Assembly (NCBI GenBank): GCA_020846935.1
Contig: JADLCY010000001.1
Location: 868,001-932,000, forward strand
Length of the DNA: 64,000 bases
Reading direction: 5' to 3'
From: Gemmatimonadaceae bacterium
GTDB taxonomy: Bacteria > Gemmatimonadota > Gemmatimonadetes > Gemmatimonadales > Gemmatimonadaceae
This document shows, piece by piece, positions 28,679-37,669 of this stretch. The translations under genes were made by a program, and so were the position numbers. The notes below the pieces were generated by a model that was not told the DNA's origin, searched no databases, and worked only from the letters and a program-made list of their open reading frames with translations. Within the stretch, counting starts at the first letter, position 1, and the number at the start of each line of letters is the position of its first letter.

Positions 28679-28843
28679 CGCGCCGGTCGTGTCGTCCTTG
28701 AACCGCGCGTCGAAGTGCGACAGGTAGATCGCGTGCGCCACCCAATGATGCACGGCCTGTGCGAAGGTGCCCGGCATCAGCTGCTGGGCCAGGTCCACCG
28801 GCCGCAAGCGGGGCTGGGTGTCGATGTACTTGTAGCGGGCCAT
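28679..28843 (-). pseudogene. IS1182-type transposase, N-terminal remnant
   Basis: From the ATG at 28843 the minus strand encodes about 55 residues that match the start of IS1182-family transposases: ARYKYIDTQPRLRPVDLAQQ, LMPGTFAQAVHHWV and YLSHFDARFKDDTTGA. After that point the similarity stops abruptly; the frame stays open to 28538 but reads Arg-rich and unrelated (RGRASGGVVPSDLRQ). The DDE catalytic region, normally several hundred residues further on, is absent. It is therefore a 5' stub of a lost insertion sequence. Confidence 0.8.
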
Positions 28844-29047
28844 GGGCGCTCCTCGACGGGGGACGAACCACGCTCGAGCTTCACCCAGCAACCCTGCAAA
28901 GTCTCAGCCGCTCGCGCGGCCGCGGCGGGTTGTTCTACAGATTCGTTAGGTAGCATAGACGGCCGGCTCACACCGAATGAAGCACGTGACTGTGTCCAAG
29001 CGAGCGCATCTGCTGCTTAGGCGAGCTCGGCTGCAATAGTTGCGCCA

Positions 29048-29788
29048 GTGACGCCCAAGATGTACCTGTCAGTATGGCGAGGTGCGACGGGCAACGCTTT
29101 CCCGGCGCAAGTAGTTGCGGCGAACATCCTGCTATTCAAATCAGCCGGCAACTGGAATGCCGATGCATTTCAGGATCGGAGCAATCGGTCGGCTGGCTCC
29201 GTAGTTGTTGGAGCAACAAATTCGGGCGATGCAAGGTCGGCGAACACGGCTTGGGGCAACACGGTCTCGCTAATGGCACCTGGCGAGTTTATGGAGGTCG
29301 CATGGACGGGCAGCAACTCAGCCGTGTCAGTGCAGAGCGGAACTTCGCTTGCCACGCCTTTGGCGGCTGGAGTGGCAGCAGCGATCCTCGCCGCGAACTC
29401 CTCCTTATCGGCGTCGCAGCTAAGGACGACGGTGTTGAATGGGGCGAGTTCCGTGGTTGTGGGCAACGGCTTAGGAGTCGCCAACCGTGTGCTCTACTCA
29501 CGGATTAATCCAAGCAATTCGATTGTTGCTTCAATCAGCGGCCCCTCCCTCGTTCAGCCGGGCGTTTCCTGCCAGTACGTGGCCGTCGTCGCGGGATCAC
29601 CTGGTCCCTTTACCTACGCTTGGAGCGTGAACGGCTCCCCGGCAGGTACAAACTCCGCAACACTCTCATACACCAACGGCGGGGGATTTCACAATATTGC
29701 TGTTCTTGTGACCGCGCCGGACGCCACATCCGGCTCGTCAAATGTGGCAGTGAGCGTGTCCGGGGGGGCCCCATCGTGCGGCGAATAA
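29048..29788 (+). pseudogene. Truncated S8 (subtilisin-like) protease, C-terminal part only
   Basis: The 246-residue frame keeps the end of a subtilase: ILLFKSAGN carries the oxyanion Asn region, GSVVVGATNSGDARSANTAW and VSLMAPGE follow, and SGTSLATPLAAGVAA holds the catalytic Ser. The Asp and His catalytic segments that precede these are missing, and an in-frame stop lies at 29018-29020, so the gene has lost its 5' half. After the protease part, about residues 155-240 look like a PKD/Ig-like domain (SISGPSLVQPGVSCQYVAVV). Base composition is clearly poorer in G+C than the flanks (about 53% in 29161-29220). The GTG at 29048 may or may not be used. Confidence 0.8.
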
Positions 29789-30255
29789 ACCTAAGCCAGC
29801 GGTCGCGGCTGCGCTCAGGCGCTCTACTGCCAGTGGTCACTATTACTCTCCTGCTTCTCAGTGCTTGCGCGAGCGCGGGAGAAGCCTGCTTCATCCGTGC
29901 TGGTGAGCCCCTGATCACGATTGCGTCGGTCCAGGACTCCGTAAGCGGCATCGCGATCCCCATCGTGACAATCAGCGACGTATACTTCCAAGGCGCCCCA
30001 GTGACCGACGTCAGTGTGCTCGTAGATCGTGCTAAAGCTCCAGCCATCCAGGCCATCGTCGAGGGACAGGTCCTGCGATGCACTGTTGCGTGCGGATTTG
30101 CAGCAAGTTCCGGCAGCTACCGGTTTGCGATGAGCGCACCGGGTTACGCAACGCGTACGATAGCGCTCGATGCCCAATACGCCTCCTTAAGCGAAGGATG
30201 TCCCAAGGTGAGCAGTGCCGGGCCACGAGTGTCGGTCGCGCTCGTCAAGCCCTGA
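29776..30255 (+). CDS. Small lipoprotein of unknown function
   Basis: 159 residues from a GTG at 29776 that overlaps the truncated subtilase by 13 bases; the frame is open further up but is out of character there. A long hydrophobic segment ends in a lipobox (VVTITLLLLSAC), so Cys31 is the likely lipidation site. The mature part, AGEACFIRAGEPLITIASVQ then VDRAKAPAIQAIVEGQVLRC and YRFAMSAPGYATRTIALDAQ, resembles a single carboxypeptidase-regulatory-like beta sandwich. Composition is AT-richer than the chromosome around it, matching the subtilase fragment, so both probably arrived together. Confidence 0.65.
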   Translation: MRRINLSQRSRLRSGALLPVVTITLLLLSACASAGEACFIRAGEPLITIASVQDSVSGIAIPIVTISDVYFQGAPVTDVSVLVDRAKAPAIQAIVEGQVLRCTVACGFAASSGSYRFAMSAPGYATRTIALDAQYASLSEGCPKVSSAGPRVSVALVKP

Positions 30256-30324
30256 CGCGCTCGTTCACGCGGATCGCCGCCAGCGCCATGTAAGTGCTGG
30301 ACGCGCCACATGTTGGACGGCTGC

Positions 30325-30438
30325 CTAACCAGGGCGCGAGATGCCATGGCGCCGGATCAGGTCCGCGGGCGCCGCGCCAGCGGCGTGCTCCTGCAAAATG
30401 ACGATGATCGGCTCGGTCGTGAATCGGGACGCTTTCAG
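30325..30438 (-). pseudogene. IS3-family OrfA remnant
   Basis: On the minus strand, starting at a CTG where an ATG would be expected (30438), 37 codons read LKASRFTTEPIIVILQEHAA then GAAPADLIRRHGIS before a TAG at 30325. This is the helix-turn-helix beginning of IS3-type OrfA (usual pattern K-x-SRFT-E-QI-x-IL-x-EH-x-AG, then L-x-R-x-HGIS). The downstream part of OrfA and all of OrfB are absent and the start codon appears lost, so it is a relic, too short to be listed as an ordinary ORF. Confidence 0.75.
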
Positions 30439-30531
30439 CAGGACTCCCTGGCCGTTCCAACGAACGGCCGGTGGAGGCCCGACTGTCAACCGTCCACTGG
30501 AGGGAGCGGCGGGGGGACTCTCAGGGGAGGG

Positions 30532-30587
30532 GTCGAGGGCGAGGCGTACTCGGGCTGCCTGGCCTACCTGCCAAAGGCAGGTTGCAG
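30532..30587. repeat. Dispersed intergenic repeat, copy 2
   Basis: Second copy of the element at 28428-28484 in the same orientation, with identical 20-base hairpin core region. The two copies are 2.1 kb apart and bracket the transposase relics and the AT-richer genes. Confidence 0.75.
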
Positions 30588-30616
30588 AGAAGCGACTGCC
30601 TGCCGAGCCAATCGGC

Positions 30617-30641
30617 GACGGGCCGGTAGGGCCGGCCCGTC
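30617..30641 (-). terminator. Hairpin ending the SusC-SusD-cyclophilin operon
   Basis: GACGGGCCGG-TAGGG-CCGGCCCGTC: a perfect 10-bp stem eight bases beyond the cyclophilin stop on the minus strand. It lacks a T-run, which is common for terminator-like hairpins in G+C-rich genomes. Confidence 0.65.
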
Positions 30642-30649
30642 ACCACCCG

Positions 30650-31276
30650 TCACATTGCGCGGATGCTCCTGATGCGGACGACGTTTCGCAGTCGCTGTGG
30701 CGGTGCCGAATCGGCCGGCATCTGCTGGATGCGACGCACGACGTCCATCCCCTGTACGACCTTGCCGAAGGCCGCAAAGCCCTGGCCGTCAGGGTTGCGC
30801 TTGCCGCCAAAGTCCAGCTCGGGCTGTGCGCCGATGCAGAAGAAGAACTCGCTCGACGCACTGCCGGGTGTCCCGCGCGCCATGCTGATCGTGCCGTCTT
30901 CGTGCCTGATCCCGGTCTTGTCGTTGGTCTCGTGCGCGATGGCGGGGAGGCGTTTGGTACTATCGGTGTCCAACCCACCCTGGATGACCTCGATCTTGAC
31001 CGGGCTGGTGGGCTGGTTCTGCATGGTGACGACCCGATAGAACGCCCCGCCGTCATAGCGCCGCTCGGTCACGTAGCGCAGGAAGTTCGCGGCGGTCACC
31101 GGCGCTCTGGTCGTATAGACCTCCACGATGATCGGCCCGGCATCGGTGTCGATGCGCACGCGCGGTGACGCCTGCGACCCGGCCGTTCGTCCCGCACACG
31201 CGATGGCCGTTGCAACCAGGGCAGTCGCCCCGAGGCGCCGCCACGTGCGGCGGCGCCATGCGATGTTGGTCATCAT
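30650..31276 (-). CDS. Cyclophilin-type peptidyl-prolyl isomerase, exported (probable lipoprotein)
   Basis: 208 residues. The start ATG at 31276 overlaps the SusD stop (ATGA), so it is translationally coupled to the SusCD pair; a longer frame reaching 32101 is antisense-like and rejected. N-terminal WRRLGATALVATAIAC suggests export with lipidation at Cys27. The cyclophilin core is clear: GPIIVEVYTTRAPVTAANFL, YDGGAFYRVV (active-site Arg), VIQGG, GTISMARG and SSEFFFCIG. It would fold prolyl bonds outside the cytoplasm, perhaps in the SusC barrel or its substrate. A hairpin follows the stop. Confidence 0.9.
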   Translation of the reverse strand: MMTNIAWRRRTWRRLGATALVATAIACAGRTAGSQASPRVRIDTDAGPIIVEVYTTRAPVTAANFLRYVTERRYDGGAFYRVVTMQNQPTSPVKIEVIQGGLDTDSTKRLPAIAHETNDKTGIRHEDGTISMARGTPGSASSEFFFCIGAQPELDFGGKRNPDGQGFAAFGKVVQGMDVVRRIQQMPADSAPPQRLRNVVRIRSIRAM

Positions 31277-32715
31277 TTGTCGAACCACACTGGCTTGTCC
31301 ACCGTGAGGCCGCTCGGCGTGTTGGGGTTCGAGTTGATCTCCTCGCTGCGATAGAGCAGCCGGCGCGCGAGCGACGTGGCCAGGGCGCCGGTGGGGACCG
31401 TCATCGTCGGGTGCTCCTGCCCGACCGGGCCGCTGCGCCGCCACTGGACCCACGCGTCCGCCGGGCGCATGAACAGATCGAGCCACTGCTGACGGTTGAG
31501 CTCGCGGCGGTAGTTGGCGGCCGTGAGCGTCGGAAGCGCGTTCACATAGGTGTCGATCGCGCCGGAGGCCACGCCGAGTGCGCCCATGGATTCGCGGACG
31601 CCCGCGCGGAAGCGCGTGTCGGCGAGGCCGACGCCGCCGGGCCAGAATCCGCGCGCCGTGGCTTCGGCCTCGAGCAGGATCTGCTCGGAGTACGAGAACG
31701 ACACCTCGGGGAGGTTGGCCTTGAGCATGTTCAGGTGCACGAGTGCCGAACGGGTGGTGCGGGGCTCGACCGGGTTGAGCGAGAGGTACTCCGTCGAAGA
31801 CGCCGCCGGGCCGGGCTGGAAGAAGATCGGCAGGCGCGGATCGTTGAACGGCACCATCTCGGCGAACATCACGTTCGATGCGTACCAGTCCTGCTGCACG
31901 CCACCGCGAAAGATCTGCGTGAACGAGTAGCGCGGATTCTGGCGTCCCGGAGTGTCGAAGTACGGGAACTTCATGTCGTCCCCGCGCGAGGCGATCATCG
32001 CCTGTGAGGCCATCGCACCGATCGCCGCGGCCTTCGTCGGGTCCGCGTCGACCATCGTCATCAGGATGCGGAACTTCAGCGAGTTCGCGAAGCGCCGCCA
32101 CTTGGTCATGTCGCCGCCGTAGTACAGGTCGTTCGGTGCGCCGATCTTCGCCGAATTGGCGTCGATCAGCGCCAGCGCTTCATCGAGCAGCTTGATGCAG
32201 CCGTTGAGCACGACCTCCTGCGAGTCGAACTTGGGGATGTCCACCTCGCCCGTCGCCGCTTCCGTGAACGGGATGTCGCCCCACAGGTACGTGGTCTGCG
32301 AGTAGACGAACGCCGTGTAGATCTTGAGCTGCGCCAGCGTGTTGTTGGGCTTTGGCGTCCGCGCGTTGGCCTCCTTGGTGGCGAGCATCAGGTTCTTGAG
32401 CACGTCCACGTAGATGGCGCCCCACGCGCTGCGTACGCGCGTCTGGTCGTATTGAGCCTGCGCCAGCCCCCACGCGGCGCCCGAGGCCCACATCTGGTTC
32501 ATGAGGGCGACCGGCCATGTGAGTTCGGCCACGCGCAGGAGCGAGAACTTCACCTCCGCACCGGAGAACAGCAGCGCCGGCTCGGCGGTGGTGGATCGGT
32601 TCGGGTCGACGTTGAGTGCCCCGTCTTCAAAGCAGGCGACGCCGGCCAGCGCGATCAGGCCGCACGCCGCGAGGCGCCGGGCACGGGACGCGAGACTGCG
32701 GGAGATTCGGGTCAT
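31273..32715 (-). CDS. SusD/RagB-like outer-membrane lipoprotein
   Basis: 480 residues with a lipobox (LIALAGVAC, Cys28). The body is alpha-helical with SusD-like segments: SGAEVKFSLLRVAELTWPVA, TLAQLKIYTAFVYSQTTYLW, GDIPFTEA, KWRRFANSLKFRILM and the C-terminal RRELNRQQWLDLFMRP. SusD-like proteins cap the SusC TonB-dependent channel and bind oligomers or peptides. It lies 22 bases downstream of susC and overlaps the cyclophilin start, forming a three-gene operon read leftwards. Confidence 0.93.
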   Translation of the reverse strand: MTRISRSLASRARRLAACGLIALAGVACFEDGALNVDPNRSTTAEPALLFSGAEVKFSLLRVAELTWPVALMNQMWASGAAWGLAQAQYDQTRVRSAWGAIYVDVLKNLMLATKEANARTPKPNNTLAQLKIYTAFVYSQTTYLWGDIPFTEAATGEVDIPKFDSQEVVLNGCIKLLDEALALIDANSAKIGAPNDLYYGGDMTKWRRFANSLKFRILMTMVDADPTKAAAIGAMASQAMIASRGDDMKFPYFDTPGRQNPRYSFTQIFRGGVQQDWYASNVMFAEMVPFNDPRLPIFFQPGPAASSTEYLSLNPVEPRTTRSALVHLNMLKANLPEVSFSYSEQILLEAEATARGFWPGGVGLADTRFRAGVRESMGALGVASGAIDTYVNALPTLTAANYRRELNRQQWLDLFMRPADAWVQWRRSGPVGQEHPTMTVPTGALATSLARRLLYRSEEINSNPNTPSGLTVDKPVWFDK

Positions 32716-32737
32716 GGTATGCGTCTCGGTGAAAGGC

Positions 32738-35700
32738 TCAGTAGGCCAGGCGGACGTTGATGCCGAAGGAACGCGTCGATGGCAGGTTGTTGCGTTCGAT
32801 GCCTTCGCCGATCAGGCTCGTGCCGTGGACGTTGGCTTCGGGGTCGATGTGCGGCACCTTGCTCGAGATCAGCCACAGGTTCCGCCCCTCGACCGACACC
32901 ACCACGTCGCGGCTGCGGAACGCGCTCGCCCAGCTCCGTGGCAGCGTGTAGCTGACCTGCAGCTCGCGCAGCTTGGTGTACGAGCCGTCGAAGATGTTGT
33001 TCTCCGGGCTGATCGAACTGTCGAGGTTGCCCCAGTACTGCTGCACACTGGCCACCTTCACATCGTTCGGGCGTCGCGTGCCGTCGGCATTGATGATGAC
33101 GCCAGGCTGCACGAACGGCGTACGATCGGCCGTCTCCTTCGCGGTGCCTGACGAGCGCAGGGACGAGACGGTGTTCGACATCACCACGCCTCCGCGGCGC
33201 GTGTCGATGAGGAAGGACAGCGCGGCGTCCTTGTAGCGGATCGAGTTGCTGATGCCGCCGATCCAGTCGGGATAGATGTTGCCGAAGAGTCGGCGCGGCC
33301 CCGTGATGCGGAGTCCGTTCTGCGGGTTGATCACGTATTGCCCCGACACGGAGTCGCGAAGGAAGCCGACGCCCTGGATCTGGAACGTGGTGCCTGGCCG
33401 CGCAGCGATGAACGTGCCGAAGCCGTCGCCCGACGTCACGATAAACTCCTTGAGGCCCGGCGCGAGCTTGGTGATTTCGTTCTTGTTGCGGCTGTAGTTC
33501 GCCGTGACGTCCCACTGCAGCCCGTTCCGGGCCGCACGCAGGATGGAATAGCTTACCTGCGCTTCGATGCCATTGTTCACGATCTCGCCCACGTTCAGGC
33601 GGCGGGCGTTGAACCCGGTGCTCTGCGGCACCGAGATCGAGACGATCTGGTCGTAGTTCCTGAGGTTGTAGACCGTCAGGTCGACGCCGATGCGGTCGTT
33701 CAGGACGCGGAACTCGCCGCCGACTTCCCATGAGCTCTGCCGCTGCGGCTTGAGGTTGGCGGGCGGGATGACGTTGGTCGCCGCGAACGCCGAGGCTCCG
33801 TTGTATGGGAAGCTCTGGTTGAACGTATAGATGTCGCTCTGCTGCGTGAGCGGGGCATACGTAAAGGCCAGCTGGTACGGCTCCTCGTCAGAGCCCACGT
33901 TCGCCCAGTTGGCCCTCAGCTTGGCAAAGCTCACCTTGCCGCTCTTGAAGATCGCCGCTTCCTTGAACGCGTCGGAGAGCACGAAGCCGGTCGACACCGA
34001 CGGGTAGAAGTACCGGTTGCTCGCGACCGGCAGCGTCGACGACCAGTCGTTGCGTCCGGTGACGTTCACGAACAGATAGTCGCGCCACGCCAGCCCCACG
34101 TCACCGTATGCACCGAACAGCTGTCGCTCGGACAGGAAGTTCGTGGCCGCGTTCACGTTGGCGTTGGCCTGCGTGTACAGCTTGTCGATGTTCAGGCCCT
34201 GGCTGAAGACGCGCTGCCGCTTGAACACGCGCTTGTTGAAGTTGTGGCCGACCAGGCCCTTGAACGCGAGGTCCGGCGTCAGCTGTCGCGTGACGGTGGC
34301 AATGAAGTCGGTGTTCAGCTCGCGCTCGTTGAAGTCCTGCGTGTCGAACTCGCCGTCCAGGCGCCCGCGCGTCCCCTTGCGGGTCACGAAGCGCCGGTTC
34401 TCCACGGCGATATCGGTGCCCGCCCGGAAGGCGAGGTTGAGCCAGCTGCTGGCGTCGTAGGAGATGTAGGCGTTGCCGTACACGCGATCGACCGAGTTAT
34501 TGAGCCCGTTGTTGTCAACGACGAAGTACGGATTGTTGCTCGTGCCCGTGCCGTCGATCGCCCCGGCGCGTCCATCGGGCCCGATGCGATTGGCCCGCAG
34601 GAACTCCGTGGACAGCGTGCGCGGCGTGAACGTCCAGAGCGACATCGGGATGCTCTGTCCGTTCTGCCCCTGGGAGGCTCGACCGGCGGAACTGGAGCGT
34701 GCGTAGTTGGCCGCCAGGCGCACGCTCAGCTTGTCGGTGAACCGCTGCCCCGAGTTGACCGAAAGCGTGTAGCGCTGCAGCTCGGAGTTTGGGATGATTC
34801 CCGTCTGACCAAGCCACGTGCCACCCAGGCGATAGTCGCTCGTTTCGGTGCCGCCATCGAATGACATGGCGTGCACGTTCGTGTACCCGGTCTCGAAGAA
34901 GTCGCTGAAGTTGTTCGGGTAGGCCCTGAGCACCTCGGGTACGCCCAGGATGTTGGGCTCGGTTTGCCCGGTGATCTTGGGGCCCCAGCCGTTGGCGTTG
35001 GCCGTGTTGTACACACCGAGTGAGCCCTGGGCGTACTCGTTCTGAAACTCCGGAGAACGGAAGATCTGGTCAGCACGCACCGAGCCGTTGTAGGTAAAGC
35101 GACGCTGGCCGGCTCGACCACGCTTGGTCGTTACGACAATGACACCGTTGCGGGCGCGCGAGCCGTACAACGCAGACGCGGCTGCGCCCTTGAGAATCGA
35201 CATCGACTCGATGTCGTCGGGGTTGAGGTCCTGGGCGCGGTTGCCCACGTCCACACCGCCCGTGACAATCTCGGTCTCGGTGCCGGCAAACGACGAGTTG
35301 GAGATCGGCACACCGTCGACCACGAACAGCGGCTCGGTCGCCGAGGCAATCGAGTTCACGCCGCGGATCACGACCTTGCTCGATCCGCCGACCGTGCCCG
35401 ACTGCTGCGTCACGCGAACGCCGGACACCTTGCCGGCGACGCTGTTGAGCACGTTCGAGCTGCGAGCCACCGTGAGCTGCGCCGGCTCGATCTGCGCGAT
35501 CGAGTAGCCCAGTTCCTTCGTCTCACGCACGATCGCATTGGCCGTGACCACAACGCTCGAGAGCGTGGTGCGGGCCGTCTCGAGCGCCACGTCCACGGAT
35601 GTGCGCCCGGCTACCGGAATGTCGACCGGCGTGTAGCCGATGAGCCGGAACGTCAGCACGTCGGCGCTTCCCGACGCCGGAAGCGTCACACGGTAGCTCC

Positions 35701-35902
35701 CGGTCGCGTCGGTCATGGCGCCGCGGTTGGTGCCGCGAACGATGACCGACACGCCGGCAAGCACGGTGCCGCCATCAGCGGCGGTCACCTTGCCGGTGAC
35801 CGTGCGCGCCTGCGCGCCAAGGGTGGAAAGAGGAGGCGATCCGAGGGCGAGCGCGAGGCTCAGGATCGACAGGAACAGGGAACGACGACGCGGATGAGGC
35901 AT
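32738..35902 (-). CDS. SusC/RagA-type TonB-linked outer-membrane transporter
   Basis: About 1,054 residues from ATG 35902 (a TTG two codons upstream is also in frame). Signal peptide (SLFLSILSLALALGSPPLSTL), then a carboxypeptidase-regulatory-like domain (TGKVTAADGGTVLAGVSVIV, about 35-110), plug with VRVTQQSGTVGG and SKVVIRGVNSI and the SusC signature near PLFVVDGVPI, then a long barrel ending in SFGINVRLAY. The partner SusD follows, so the pair imports an oligomeric nutrient; substrate unknown. No anti-sigma/ECF genes are adjacent. Confidence 0.95.
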   Translation of the reverse strand: MPHPRRRSLFLSILSLALALGSPPLSTLGAQARTVTGKVTAADGGTVLAGVSVIVRGTNRGAMTDATGSYRVTLPASGSADVLTFRLIGYTPVDIPVAGRTSVDVALETARTTLSSVVVTANAIVRETKELGYSIAQIEPAQLTVARSSNVLNSVAGKVSGVRVTQQSGTVGGSSKVVIRGVNSIASATEPLFVVDGVPISNSSFAGTETEIVTGGVDVGNRAQDLNPDDIESMSILKGAAASALYGSRARNGVIVVTTKRGRAGQRRFTYNGSVRADQIFRSPEFQNEYAQGSLGVYNTANANGWGPKITGQTEPNILGVPEVLRAYPNNFSDFFETGYTNVHAMSFDGGTETSDYRLGGTWLGQTGIIPNSELQRYTLSVNSGQRFTDKLSVRLAANYARSSSAGRASQGQNGQSIPMSLWTFTPRTLSTEFLRANRIGPDGRAGAIDGTGTSNNPYFVVDNNGLNNSVDRVYGNAYISYDASSWLNLAFRAGTDIAVENRRFVTRKGTRGRLDGEFDTQDFNERELNTDFIATVTRQLTPDLAFKGLVGHNFNKRVFKRQRVFSQGLNIDKLYTQANANVNAATNFLSERQLFGAYGDVGLAWRDYLFVNVTGRNDWSSTLPVASNRYFYPSVSTGFVLSDAFKEAAIFKSGKVSFAKLRANWANVGSDEEPYQLAFTYAPLTQQSDIYTFNQSFPYNGASAFAATNVIPPANLKPQRQSSWEVGGEFRVLNDRIGVDLTVYNLRNYDQIVSISVPQSTGFNARRLNVGEIVNNGIEAQVSYSILRAARNGLQWDVTANYSRNKNEITKLAPGLKEFIVTSGDGFGTFIAARPGTTFQIQGVGFLRDSVSGQYVINPQNGLRITGPRRLFGNIYPDWIGGISNSIRYKDAALSFLIDTRRGGVVMSNTVSSLRSSGTAKETADRTPFVQPGVIINADGTRRPNDVKVASVQQYWGNLDSSISPENNIFDGSYTKLRELQVSYTLPRSWASAFRSRDVVVSVEGRNLWLISSKVPHIDPEANVHGTSLIGEGIERNNLPSTRSFGINVRLAY

Positions 35903-36088
35903 GGGCAATCCGGCGGAGGAGGAAGGGCCTCAATACTGAGTGAATCCGGGTCGTTGCGAAAGCCCGATGACGCAGCTCGCACATCAGCCCGTTAGGCTCA
36001 GCCCTCGCCGAATCTCCTCCGCGCCCCCTCGATGTTCTTGCTGATTGGAGTACCAAGCAGCTACGCGCGTCGGAGCGCTCTCAACCGA

Positions 36089-37597
36089 TCAGCTCACTTT
36101 CTTGCGCGCCCTCGCCACGATCTCGCGCACCTCGCGCAGCAGCGTCGGGCCGTGGTAGGTGAAGCCGTCGCGAATGGTCCATTCGATACCGCCCGCGGGC
36201 ACCACCTTGCCATCGCGCACGGCCTCGGTCCCGCTGGCATAGAGCACCTTGAGGTTCTCGAGGGGGTTGCCGTTCACGATGATCAGGTCGGCAAGCCAGC
36301 CCGGCCGCACACGACCGAAGTCCATCTCCTTGCCGAGCACCTTTGCGCCATTGCTCGTCGCCTGCTGGATGATCCTGAGCGGACTGAAGCCCGCCTCCTG
36401 CTTGAGCTCCATCTCGCGCACCATGCCCCACCCGTACATCTGGTAGATGAAGCCCGCATCGTCGCCCACGGCGATGGTGCCGCCGAGTCGATCGAACTCA
36501 CGCAGGGCCTTGAACCAGATCTGATAGTTCTCCTTCCAGTACGTTTCGTCGACCGAAGTCCAGCCGATGAAGTACGAGCCGTGGTTCATCGGGTTGGGCT
36601 TGAAGAACTCCTCGAGCGTCGGGTGCAGGTACTCCCGGAACCAGGGCTGCGTCTGCGCCCGCTGCAGGTCGCGTGATGCCTCGTAGATGTCGAGCGTGGG
36701 CACCCACGCGACGTTGGCCTTCACCATGCCGGTCAGCACCTCCGTGAGCTTGGCCGGATCGGCTTCGCGCCACAGCCGACCCGCATAACGAAAGCGATGG
36801 GTCTCGTCCGTGATGTTGAAGTCAGCCGGAAAGCTCTGGCCACCCTCACGAATGGCTGCGTCGGGGATGCCGTACCAGTGTTCGATCGTCGTCGTGCCCC
36901 AACGGATGTCGTCCCAGGCGTTGGTTTCCTCGACCGCCGCGTGATGCGCCGTGCGCAGCCCGACCTTCTTCGCCTCGTCGAGCAGCGCTTCCATCACGTC
37001 CCGCTTGGTGCCGAGGAACTTGATGCCATCCACGCCTTGCGCCTTGAGCTGCTGCACGCGGGCGCGCGCTTCCGCGGCGCTGTTGGGCACCGGCGGGAGA
37101 TTGAACATGGGATAGTGAAAGATCCGCGGGCCCTCGGCCTGGCCGGCATTGATCCGGTCACGCAGTGGGAGCGTCTTGCGTGTGTCGCTGCCGACGTCGC
37201 GCACCGTGGTGATCCCGGAGGCGAGCCAGATCTTGAGTTCGTACTCCAGCTCCTGCGGAATACCGCCCCGCTCGTCCTGCACGTGCGCATGGGCGTTCAC
37301 GAGACCGGGCATCACGTATTTCCCGCGTGCGTCGATTTCGATGCCGCCCTGCGGTCTGCGACTTGCCGCACCGATCGTGGTCGCAACGGCGTCGGCGATC
37401 GGCACGAGCTGCGCGATGCGGTTGTTCTCGATGACGATGTCGTAGGGCCCCGAGGCGGGGGTGCCCATGCCGTCGATCACCATCGCGTTGCGGATGATCA
37501 GCCTCGGCGCCCGCTTGCCGTGCATCGAGGGAACGGTCTGGGCGCCCGCCGTCGTGGCGAGGGCGAGGGCGGCGAGAAGAAGACGATGTCGACGCAT
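36089..37597 (-). CDS. Secreted amidohydrolase-superfamily protein
   Basis: 502 residues from ATG 37597; an upstream in-frame start (37654) would place extra residues before the signal peptide (LLLAALALATTAGAQ). Metal-site segments: GLVNAHAHV, GIKFLGTK (candidate carboxylated Lys), LRTAHHAAVEE, TTIEHWYG and VGDDAGF, followed by LREFDRLGG and the closing beta domain (GWLADLIIVNGNPLENLKV). Substrate unknown. It is the third gene of a leftward group with an amidase and a small membrane protein, 72 bases after the latter, suggesting a shared degradative role. Confidence 0.9.
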   Translation of the reverse strand: MRRHRLLLAALALATTAGAQTVPSMHGKRAPRLIIRNAMVIDGMGTPASGPYDIVIENNRIAQLVPIADAVATTIGAASRRPQGGIEIDARGKYVMPGLVNAHAHVQDERGGIPQELEYELKIWLASGITTVRDVGSDTRKTLPLRDRINAGQAEGPRIFHYPMFNLPPVPNSAAEARARVQQLKAQGVDGIKFLGTKRDVMEALLDEAKKVGLRTAHHAAVEETNAWDDIRWGTTTIEHWYGIPDAAIREGGQSFPADFNITDETHRFRYAGRLWREADPAKLTEVLTGMVKANVAWVPTLDIYEASRDLQRAQTQPWFREYLHPTLEEFFKPNPMNHGSYFIGWTSVDETYWKENYQIWFKALREFDRLGGTIAVGDDAGFIYQMYGWGMVREMELKQEAGFSPLRIIQQATSNGAKVLGKEMDFGRVRPGWLADLIIVNGNPLENLKVLYASGTEAVRDGKVVPAGGIEWTIRDGFTYHGPTLLREVREIVARARKKVS

Positions 37598-37669
37598 TGG
37601 GGAGGTGTGGGTCGGGCCAAATCTGGCGCGCGGCGCACGGACGCGCACGCCCACACCCTGCGCGAGGGG

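Noticed and set aside
31277-32101. Upstream extension of the cyclophilin frame
   Set aside because: It lies out of frame within the SusD gene; the real start is the ATG overlapping the SusD stop.
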